Source of the DNA: Adiantum capillus-veneris
Taxonomy: Eukaryota; Streptophyta; Polypodiopsida; Polypodiales; Pteridaceae
Assembly: GCA_014529385.2 (NCBI GenBank)
Contig: CM043954.1
Coordinates: 95,251,247 to 95,315,246 of the forward strand
Direction: 5' to 3'
Length of the DNA stretch: 64,000 nucleotides
The notes below the pieces were generated by a model that was given only the letters and a program-made list of their open reading frames with translations, had not been told where the DNA came from and did no database searches. The translations under genes were made by a program, and so were the position numbers. Positions within the stretch are counted from its first letter, which is position 1, and each line of letters opens with the position of its first letter. Of this stretch, positions 56,459 through 64,000 are shown one piece after another.

Positions 56459-56978
56459 TAGCACAAAAACCACCTCTAAAGGCTAATCTAGTGTACCCCT
56501 TAGAGCCTAAACCAAGATGCTCATAGGGTAACACGATTTTGGATGAACGTACCCTTTACTTCAACCTCATCCCCCAATTTTTTATAAAACAACATCAAAA
56601 GTCCACTACCCCCACTCCACCCCTCCCTAACCGTGCACTCTTTGGGCTTCCCTCTCTTTTTGAGGTTTCCCCCTTCTTTCTCTCTAGCCTATAAATATGG
56701 AGGCTTGGTTGTCCTTTTCAAGGTGACATTTTTATTTCACAAACAAGCTGTCAAAAAAGAGAAATCTCACTATACCCTCTCACTACTCTGCTCAAATGGA
56801 ATCTTCCTCTCAGGTTTGTAGCTTACCCTTGCTTTTGACTGTTCTTTTTTAGCTTGACATCTATGACATGTAGGAGAATCCCATGACACCTGCCTTCCAC
56901 CATTTTCTACTAACATTTTCATGTTTGTTTTGATGGTGATGGTGACAGGTAACAAGGTCTTCCTTTGGCTAAAATATT
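56459..56978 (+). repeat. Right ~520-bp direct repeat flanking the RT
   Basis: Second copy of 53778-54300, with the TATAAATA box at 56690-56697. The spacing between copy starts is 2681 bp. Confidence 0.92.
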
Positions 56979-58196
56979 TAGTCAAGGTCCAAGGATTTGA
57001 GACGCACAACCTCTCAAACAACTAGACAGAGTGAGCATAGTCACTCCTCTTTTGATGATCGTGGGAGGGTATCCAAAATGCTTGGTTCCTTTCCACCCGG
57101 TAAGCAAAACAAATAGAAGGCAATGCATGATGTGCAAGACATGGTTTCTATCAACAATTGAGTATGTTTTCTTTTGTAATGTAGCCTCAACACACTCAGA
57201 TACAAAGATGGCTTGTGGTGGGGTTGCCAAAGAGGTCTCTCTACATCTTGCAGTGCTTGCTGATTTGGACCATCTACAAAGGGTCCTTCACAAGCCGAGA
57301 AGCACTCTTGACTGAGTATAAAAAAAATTAGTTTTCATTGATTAAATTTAGTATTGTGATACTCATTGCATCGTATTTTGCAATTCACAAGCCTACAAGT
57401 GATCTGTCATTTTGTAAGCTCTCTATCTTACACTAGCCAAATGGACCTAAAAAGAGGCTTGGAGGGGTGTGACTTGTGTGGGCAGACTTACTAACACACT
57501 GCAAAATGATCGTTGGTATCAATGATGTTCTTGTTGATAATGTATTCTCTACAGAGCTTGTAGAGAGTGTCTTCACCTTGGTTACAGAGATTTGCTTGCT
57601 TGATGATGTAGTTGTGGTGGCATGTTGAGTAGGACATCTCTTAATTGTCACATAAGAGGCTTAAGAATGCCACTTTTGTCATCTTTGCACCATTTTTCTT
57701 CTATTGTTCTCATGTACATATGCCATTATTGGTCATTTCATAATACAGTAAGCTCTAAACCATTTGTTTTTATGTCAGCCACCAATAGTCATTTTTGTCT
57801 TCGTTGTGACATAAAATCATATTGCATGTTGAGACTTTGGTACTTGCCATGTTTGTATGTGATTGTGATGGGCTTCAAGTGGTTTCTTTTTATGATTATC
57901 ACACCAAATATGTTGTAACTAACAGTGACGGTTTCATATCAATATTGAAATGATATGGGAGATGTTTTGAGAGGCACCTTGGACCCTCAACTATAGTGGA
58001 TCAACCTTTCATCTCGGTGTGGAGAAGAGCAATTTCTTTGCTCGATAAGTTGTGAAGAAATTTAAGCTACAAATTATAGTTTTTGGTGAAGTGTCAAATG
58101 ATGTATGTGTCATGTTTTAGATGGCTATTAGGGACATTCATGAGGGTTAGTGATGCAATCCTTGATTGTCTTGCTGGTTGCACTGGCTTAGAGATG
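56979..58196. other. Non-coding stretch, one Cys-rich frame
   Basis: A + strand frame at 57031-57315 has RRQCMMCKTWFLSTIEYVFF followed by CNV, loosely like the Cys-rich end of piggyBac-type transposases. It is too short to assign. Nothing else recognised. Confidence 0.3.
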
Positions 58197-58357
58197 GAGT
58201 GTGAGAGTCTACTTTGACATTGCATTAGCATTGAGAGAGATCATGTTAAGAAATAAGACGTAGCTAAATAGATAATTGAGTGTGAGAGTCTACTTTGACA
58301 TTGCATTAGCATTGAGAGAGATCATGTTAGGAAATAAGACGTAGCTAAATAGATAAT
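58197..58357. repeat. 81-bp tandem duplication across an LTR boundary
   Basis: Copies 58197-58277 and 58278-58357, starting GAGTGTGAGAGTCTAC, one difference apart from the end. Each contains the LTR end TGTTA(A/G)GAAATAAGACG, so the unit is about 47 bp of flank plus about 34 bp of LTR. Confidence 0.93.
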
Positions 58358-58411
58358 TGAGTAGATTACTTAATGGAGAGAGACAAATTTACATACACGA
58401 AATTATAGAGT

Positions 58412-58453
<42 letters not shown>

Positions 58454-59139
58454 CACGATATACGTGGTTCACCCAATGTGGGCTACGTCCACGGGAAAGC
58501 AACCACTCAATGGCTTTAGTACTTCAAAATAAGAAGTAGTTTACAAAGGGATTATACCCTTAATGGAGCTCCCGCCTTGCTTCACTCTCACCACCTCACA
58601 CTCCCCCTGTTGCATCAACTTCACACTATGAAATGTGTGTAGAAATGGCCTCCTTTTATAGGCCAAAAGGGCTACCCTCTCTCATGAGAGGCAGCCATGT
58701 GTAGCCGCCCTTGTGTAGATAAGTCCAAATCGGACCCTCCAATCTGCCCATGTGTGGCCGCCCTTGAGAAGACAAGTCCGCTTTTGAATTCGGCCACCGG
58801 CCACCGGCCATTGACTTCCGACCACCGGCCACCGGCCATTTACTACTGGCTGCCGGCCAACCTACGGTTGTTTTCCGACCACTTTCCGGCCACCGTCCGG
58901 CCATAATATTCCAACGAAGGGGAAAAAAAAAGTCTCGGGGGCGGAAGGAAAAAGAAAAATCTCAGGGGCTTCCGCCCCTGAGGCCCCTAAAGTTGTCCTT
59001 GATTTTTGGCCGTGAAAATTTTGGTTTCCGGCGAGTGATTTTTCTTCACGCACGATGGCTTCTCCTCATAATGGGGGCCTCACAAATGTGCGCTTTTACC
59101 ACAGAAAATTACAAGGTAAATCAGGCTCCATACTTAACA
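58325..59139 (-). repeat. 3' LTR of copia B2
   Basis: 815 bp. On the minus strand it starts TGTTAAGTATGGAGCC and ends TTTCCTAACA. It has a TATA box at 58654-58660 and a (TC)n tract (58413-58449, GA on +) at the same place as in LTR B. CTCCAAGTGGGAGATTG on the minus strand right before it is the polypurine tract. Confidence 0.92.
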
Positions 59140-59199
59140 ATCTCCCACTTGGAGACTGATCTCCAAACCAAACCTGTGACTACTTTCCATCCTGGCTTC

Positions 59200-60643
59200 T
59201 TATCCTTGAATGCCGATTGAATATGAGCAAAAGCTCAACTTCTCCTTGTTGACCACCTTTGTAAACATGTCTGCAGGATTTTCACTTGTATGTACCTTTC
59301 CTAGCTTTAGTTGTCCCTCTTCCAAAAGAGTGCGTATGAAGTGATATCTCACCTCAATGTGCTTTGTCCTTGAATGAAAGGCTGAGTTCTTCTTAAGATG
59401 GATAGCGCTTTGGCTATCACTGTACAAGACACAATTGTCTTGTTTGAATCCAAGCTCTTCTAAGAATCTGTGAAGCCACAAAATTTCTTTGCTTGCCTCC
59501 GTCATTGCTACATACTCTGCTTCCGTGGTAGAAAGTGAAACCACTTTCTACAGCTTTGAAGCCCAGCTTACTGTTGTGCCTCCAACCGTGAACACATAGC
59601 CAGTAGAGCTCCTTCGTGTATCTTTGTCACCTGCCACATCTGTATCAGCATACCCGCTAGAAAAATATCAGTTCCTCCAAAATACAAAGCATTTGTTGTT
59701 GTCCCTTTTAGATACCTAAGTATCCACTTCACAGCTTGCCAATGCTCTTTACCTGGGTTGTCCATGAACCTACTCACGATTCCCACTGCATGTGCAATGT
59801 CTGGCCTTGTCCAGACCATAGCATACATTAGAGAACCTACCGCTACAGCATATGGAACTTTAGACATATAGGCTATCTCCTCTTGTGTCTTTGGACACAT
59901 ATCCTTCGTTAGTTTAAAATGACCAACCAAAGGTGTAGAAACTGGTTTTTCATTTTGCATTGCAAACCTTTCTAGTACCTTCTTGATGTAATCTTCTTGA
60001 GATAGCTTTACTGTCTTCTTCGTCCTGTCCCTTGATATTTTCATACCAAGTATCCTCTTTGCAACACCTAAATCATTGAAAAATATTTAGACAGCTCCTC
60101 TTTTAGGTCTTTGATGTCCTGCATGTTAGCACTTGCAATCAACATGTCATCAACATACAACATTAGGATGATGAATTTTCCATCTCCCAAATTCTACGTG
60201 TAGACGCAGTGATCCGAGTTGCATCTTGTGAATCCATGATCCAACATCCATCGATCAAACTTCAAGTACCATTGTCTTGATGCTTGCTTTAAACCATACA
60301 AGCTCTTCTTTAATCTGCAAACCATTTTCTCCTTACCTTTTACTTCATACCCCTTTGGTTGAAGCATGTAGATTTCCTCCTCTAAGTCACCGTGAGGAAA
60401 TGCCGTATTTACATCCATTTGCTCGAGATTTAGATCATGAGCAGCCACAAGGCTTAAGACAAGCCTAATTGAGTTCATTTTTACAACATGAGAAAATATT
60501 TCATTGAAGTCAATACCTTTCTTTTGAGAAAACCCTTTTACCACAAACCTAGACTTATACCTTTTCTTCCCACCTTCTTCTTCCTTCACCTTGTACACCC
60601 ATTTGTTTTGAAGTTTCCGCTTACCTTTAGGCAACTCAACCAA
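59200..60643 (-). pseudogene. Reverse transcriptase and RNase H of copia B2
   Basis: Frame 60643-60194 begins NKWVYKVKEEEGGKKRYKSR and includes LEQMDVNTAFPHGDLEEEIYM and KKSLYGLKQASRQWY. The catalytic YVDD lies on the minus strand of 60146-60157, between two frames. 60044-59568 has SKVPYAVAVGSLMYAMVWTR; RNase H at 59544-59200 has STTEAEYVAMTEASKEILWL and TKHIEVRYHFIR. A break at about 60065-60194 and others inactivate it. Confidence 0.88.
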
Positions 60644-61896
60644 TTCCTATGTTTGGTTGCAATGTAGTGAGTCCATCTCCACTTGGAATCTGAGATCAAG
60701 CGATGGTTGAAGGAAGGAACAAACCTTTCTGGAGGTCTACTTGCTCTTGTAGATCTTCGGGGAATAGGTTGAGGCTCCTCATTTGGTTGACGTTGTTGCA
60801 CATTGTCACCGTTTGGAGTCCTTGAGTCTTCACCGTCCTCAAGCTCCATGTACTCATCACCTGTTTCTTTTGTTTGAGTTCTTTCCAAGTAATCTTTGTA
60901 CATATTTTTTTCGTTAAAAATTACATTCCTACTCCTTAAGATTTTACCATCTTCAGGATTCCATAGGCGATACCCAAAGTCAACTTCTCCATAGCCAATG
61001 AAGAAACACTTTTTGGACTTTACATCTAGCTTTGATCTTAGGCTTCTATCTATGTGCATGAAAGCCTCACACCCAAACACTTTGAGAAATGCATAATTCA
61101 CCGGTTTACCTGTCCATGCCTCTTCTGGAACTCCCCCATCCAATGCAGTTGAGGGTGACCGATTGATTAAGTACACAGACGTACTTACAGCTTCTGCCCA
61201 AAGCTCAAGCGGTAGGCCTGCATGTAGCCGCATGCTTCATGCTCGCTCCATGATTGTCCTGTTCATCCTTTCCGAAATCCCATTTTGTTGAGGTGTCCTT
61301 GGGGTTGTCCTTTGCCTCCGAATGCCATTGCTAGCACAAAAGCTTTCAAAAGCTTGGCTACAATATTCACCTCCATTGTCGGATCTGAGGCATTTAACCT
61401 TGGTACCTGTTTCATTCTCCACAAAGGCTTTCCACCTTTGAAATATGAAAAATACATCGGACTTATTCTTCATGACATAAACCCATGTTTTTCTAGTTGC
61501 ATCGTCTATGAATGTTACATAGTATAATGAGCCACCAAGTGATGGTGTACTTGCAGGACCCCAACCATCAGAATGAACCAACTCAAGTTTTTTTATTTTT
61601 TCTTTTATTTCCTGATTTTTGAAATTTCACCCTCTTTTGTTTACCATAAACACAATCTTCACAGAACTCTAAGTCCACTTCTTTCAAACCTGGTAGAAGC
61701 TTCTTTGTTTGAAGGATTTGCATTCCTTTGGTACTCATATGCCCAAGTCGGTAGTGCCACACCGCACTGTCAACTTCTGTAGTTGCTGCACAAACTGAAG
61801 GTTGCGTGCTAACAATACACAAGTAAAGTGTACCGACTTTTTCTCCCTTGGCAACCACCAAAGATCCCTTTGATATCTTCCACCGTTTGTTTCCGC
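60586..61896 (-). pseudogene. GAG-pre-integrase and integrase of copia B2
   Basis: 61896-61583 shows KRWKISKGSLVVAKGEKVG, WHYRLGHMSTKGM and CEDCVYGKQKRVKF (HHCC zinc site). 61581-61237 has MVHSDGWGPASTPSLGG, KCLRSDNGGEYCSQAF and PQQNGISERMNRTIME, so the D, D, E catalytic residues are all present. A stop at 61236 separates the C-terminal part (61233-60586, GYGEVDFGYRLWNPEDGKIL). Confidence 0.88.
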
Positions 61897-61898
61897 TA

Positions 61899-62240
61899 GG
61901 AGAGCACTTGACAGAAAAAGAAAAGAAGGAGTATGAAGACATGTTCACGGAGTTTTCAAAGCTATTCGTCACTGGATATACAGAGTTGCAAAGAGCTAAA
62001 GGGGTTGAGGATAGAATCAATCTAAAAGAAGATGCCAAGCCAAAGGTTCAAAAGCTTAGGAGGTTGGGGGTCATTCATGAGAGGGCACCTCGTGAAGAGG
62101 TGACAAAGCTTTTGGAAGCAAATTTCATCTTCTGAGTGGAGGAGTCCAAATGGGTCTCTCTAGTTGTTATTGTGCCCAAAAAGAACGGAAGATTTAGAAT
62201 ATGCATTGATTTCAAACCTTTAAATTCCGCACAAAAAGGA
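61899..62240 (+). pseudogene. Ty3/gypsy reverse transcriptase fragment
   Basis: EHLTEKEKKEYEDMFTEFSK, then LRRLGVIHERAPREEVTKLL, a stop, and VEESKWVSLVVIVPKKNGRF with ICIDFKPLN. This is the start of gypsy RT, close to the G2 RT at 40963 (STTKWVSLVVVTPKKDGKWR). Ends abruptly at about 62240. Head-to-head against copia B2 with no spacer. Confidence 0.85.
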
Positions 62241-62360
62241 ATAATTATGGGTTGTGCTAATTCTCCTCCGTATGACTGGATCATGTTAACTGCAATCTCA
62301 TTGGCCTCTTTTCCCCTAAATGTGCAGATCATGTTTGCAAACCTAAAAAGTGCGTATTCA
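62241..62360 (-). other. Coding-like fragment beside the gypsy scrap
   Basis: The minus strand after a TTTTTAG acceptor-like site reads FANMICTFRGKEANEIAVN and MIQSYGGELAQP. Not recognised. It might be a host exon cut by the gypsy insertion, or chance. Confidence 0.2.
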
Positions 62361-63102
62361 AAAAATCTTTATTGATTTAAATAACCATGCATTGATAAAA
62401 TATAGTAAATTGAAAAAGCATGATTGGTCTATCAGGACCGATTCGAGAAAGATCATTTTTGCAACCATACATAATTTCTTCTTATGATTTTTTAAAGAAA
62501 ATAATTTGAGAAAGTGACCTAATTCATTATGTTTACACTATTTTCCCTTGAGTACAGGTGGGATTTTCCTTTTCCTTTTACTCTTCCTCTCCACAAGAAT
62601 TTTTCATTTTCAAATTGCACGATTATAAGCTAGGACACACTTTTCCCGAACATTCCTGTTTAATTAATATAAGGTCTTAATGATCCGTAGGTAATGGGAT
62701 CAACGACCCACAATGTTGCGCACACACCTTGAGGAAGAACGATAGCTGGTAAAAGGTCAAGGAGTTGAGCCACCCTACTCATGCCGGCGATTCAAACCGA
62801 AAACCTCAGACATAGCAGCCCAATGGTCTAACTACGTCTCCACGTGGGGTTTCTTGTGACCAAAGTCATTCCACTTCTTCATAAAGTGAAGTTAGCCAAG
62901 GGGAAAGTAAACACGTAAAAAAAAGTAAACTTTAACAAATTAGACAACGTCCGAGCTTCGTGAAAAACATCTTCACTTTAGTTCGGTCGATTCCATTGTT
63001 GGTACTTCATTTAATAGTTCGTGTCACACAGTGCTGAGGCACTTCAGATCGAGAATATGTAAATTGCAACTTACCAGTTGTCTCAAATGAAAAAAGCCAA
63101 AG

Positions 63103-63143
<41 letters not shown>

Positions 63144-63300
63144 TATGCATCAAACAACATTATACAGCCTAGTGCTTGCAAATTCATGCATGAAAATGAA
63201 TTACAGTGTATTGACGTCGACAGATCTTGAAAACTTAGAAGTTGTATATAATTATATCACAGCTGCCACATGAGCTACAACGGGTGAGAATGGGGTAGCT
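62361..63300. other. Non-coding stretch with (TC)n
   Basis: Holds the SINE-like head at 62780-62845 and (TC)n at 63104-63140. No coding region recognised. Confidence 0.5.
62670..62855 (-). mobile_element. tRNA-derived SINE candidate
   Basis: On the minus strand, box A-like GTAGTTAGACCATTGG (62820-62835 on +) and box B-like GGTTTGAATCG (62788-62798) are about 21 bases apart, with a tRNA-like head and an unrelated body running left to about 62670. Box B differs from GGTTCGAATCC at two or three positions. No 3' tail or target duplication was defined. Confidence 0.4.
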
Positions 63301-63305
63301 GAGTG

Positions 63306-63470
63306 GAGAATAGGGTGTTCATGAAGAGGCGGAGGATCCGAGGAAGGTAGCAAGTGCCGCTGGCGATGGCGATGGCTATATTGAGAATAGGGTGTTCATG
63401 AAGAGGCGGAGGATCCGAGAAAGGTAGCAAGTGGCGCTGGCGATGGCGCTGGCGATGGCGATGGCTATAT
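63306..63470 (+). repeat. Two ~77-88-bp tandem copies
   Basis: GAGAATAGGGTGTTCATGAAG starts both copies (63306 and 63383). The second has an extra GGCGATGGCGCT-type insertion. GGCGATGGC triplet-like repeats follow. Confidence 0.92.
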
Positions 63471-63585
63471 TGATGGTAGCGATGGCTGAATATGAGGAGC
63501 ATGAAGCGCTACCAGCTGATCACGCAGGAGCTGCAGCTCCTGCATATGGCGCCTGAGGTGTGTGGAAAGGGTGGCCCTGAAGAGG

Positions 63586-63999
63586 CTAAGGAGGGTGGTG
63601 ACGATGGCGATGAAGGTGTTCGGCGTGGTGACCAGGCGCAAGAGGTGCTGCTGCAGGCGGAGGAGGATGGAAATGACTGGCACGGTGGAGGTGGAATGCA
63701 TGAGGGCGAACATGGAAAGCAGGGGTGTGATGATCAGGATTGATTGGAACCAAGCCATGAAGAGGAACATGAGCTGGTGGAGGGAGCGGAGCGGAGAAGG
63801 AGCTTATGTGGGGATCCAAATGGTGAGGCTTCATCATGCCTGATGCAGCTGATTCAATATTGGGCGGGGCAGGAGCGCCGAAGGGGCCACTAGACTCGTA
63901 GCCCATGTGGGGACACTGATGGTGTGCAGGAAGATGGGCGCCGTGGCTATGGAGGAAATGGCGGTGGCCCACGCAGTACTGCCTTCTGCAAGTTTCCAT
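63586..63999 (-). CDS. His/Pro-rich open frame at the window edge
   Basis: An ATG at 63999-63997 opens 137 codons on the minus strand, METCRRQYCVGHRHFLHSHG, with clusters of His and Pro (HHLDPH, PLPPPAHVP, FHPPPPAAAP). No stop or microsatellite explains it and the codon composition is unlike the transposons, so a host exon encoding a disordered N-terminal region is possible. A second open frame on the same strand (63770-63465) encodes a hydrophobic stretch and overlaps it, so the true frame is uncertain. No domain recognised. Confidence 0.3.
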   Translation of the reverse strand: METCRRQYCVGHRHFLHSHGAHLPAHHQCPHMGYESSGPFGAPAPPNIESAASGMMKPHHLDPHISSFSAPLPPPAHVPLHGLVPINPDHHTPAFHVRPHAFHLHRASHFHPPPPAAAPLAPGHHAEHLHRHRHHPP

Positions 64000-64000
64000 G

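Larger units (their letters stand above)
58325..61896 (-). mobile_element. 3' part of a Ty1/copia element of family B (B2)
   Basis: Minus strand: 3' LTR, polypurine tract, RNase H, RT, integrase and GAG-pre-integrase in copia order, then an abrupt end at 61896 where a plus-strand gypsy fragment begins. Gag, protease and the 5' LTR are missing. The LTR is the same family as 3795-4557. Confidence 0.9.

Overview
The window is nuclear DNA from a land plant with a large, repeat-rich genome. A spliced gene for an organellar bL19-type ribosomal protein sits at the left edge. Almost everything else is nested Ty1/copia and Ty3/gypsy LTR retrotransposons, solo LTRs and very long (GA/TC)n microsatellites. 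I cannot name the species. Long GA tracts, a chromovirus and a possible Penelope-like reverse transcriptase would fit a fern, another seed-free plant or a conifer, but that is inference.

Layout. 103-623 (+): last three exons of bL19. 3795-13300 (+): decayed copia element B, interrupted at 7431-12269 by minus-strand copia element A. 13305-13650: a separate LTR with a primer-binding site. 15003-17420 (+): copia remnant C, which has gag, RT and RNase H but no protease or integrase, followed by an LTR-like segment. 19208-20533: primer-site-like sequence and a Cys-rich/acidic reading frame with one stop. 21677-29184 (-): copia element A', same family as A, itself carrying two solo LTRs (23514-24450 and 25952-27572), each with a perfect 5-bp target duplication. 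29503-38410 (+): essentially intact chromodomain Ty3/gypsy element G1 with near-identical LTRs and one uninterrupted 1649-codon gag-pol frame. 38815-39320 (-): unassigned coding-like frame. 40391-49947 (-): decayed Ty3/gypsy material, namely a 5' LTR, a tRNA-Asp-type primer site, a long AT-rich leader, unassigned ORFs with their own zinc knuckle, then gag, protease and RT. 49948-53777: non-coding, microsatellites and a perfect hairpin. 53778-56978 (+): a decayed non-copia, non-gypsy reverse transcriptase flanked by ~520-bp direct repeats that lack TG...CA ends, the best candidate here for something unusual. 58325-61896 (-): 3' part of a copia element of family B. 61899-62240 (+): gypsy RT scrap. 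62241-64000: mostly non-coding, with a tRNA-like SINE head, a small tandem repeat and a His/Pro-rich frame running off the edge.

Relative ages follow from nesting and decay. B is older than A. A' is older than the two solo LTRs inside it. G1 is the youngest insertion, with about four substitutions between LTRs of ~1.59 kb. The solo LTR at 25952 belongs to a diverged relative of G1, so that family has been active more than once. Apart from bL19, and possibly the frame at the right edge, no host gene can be supported.
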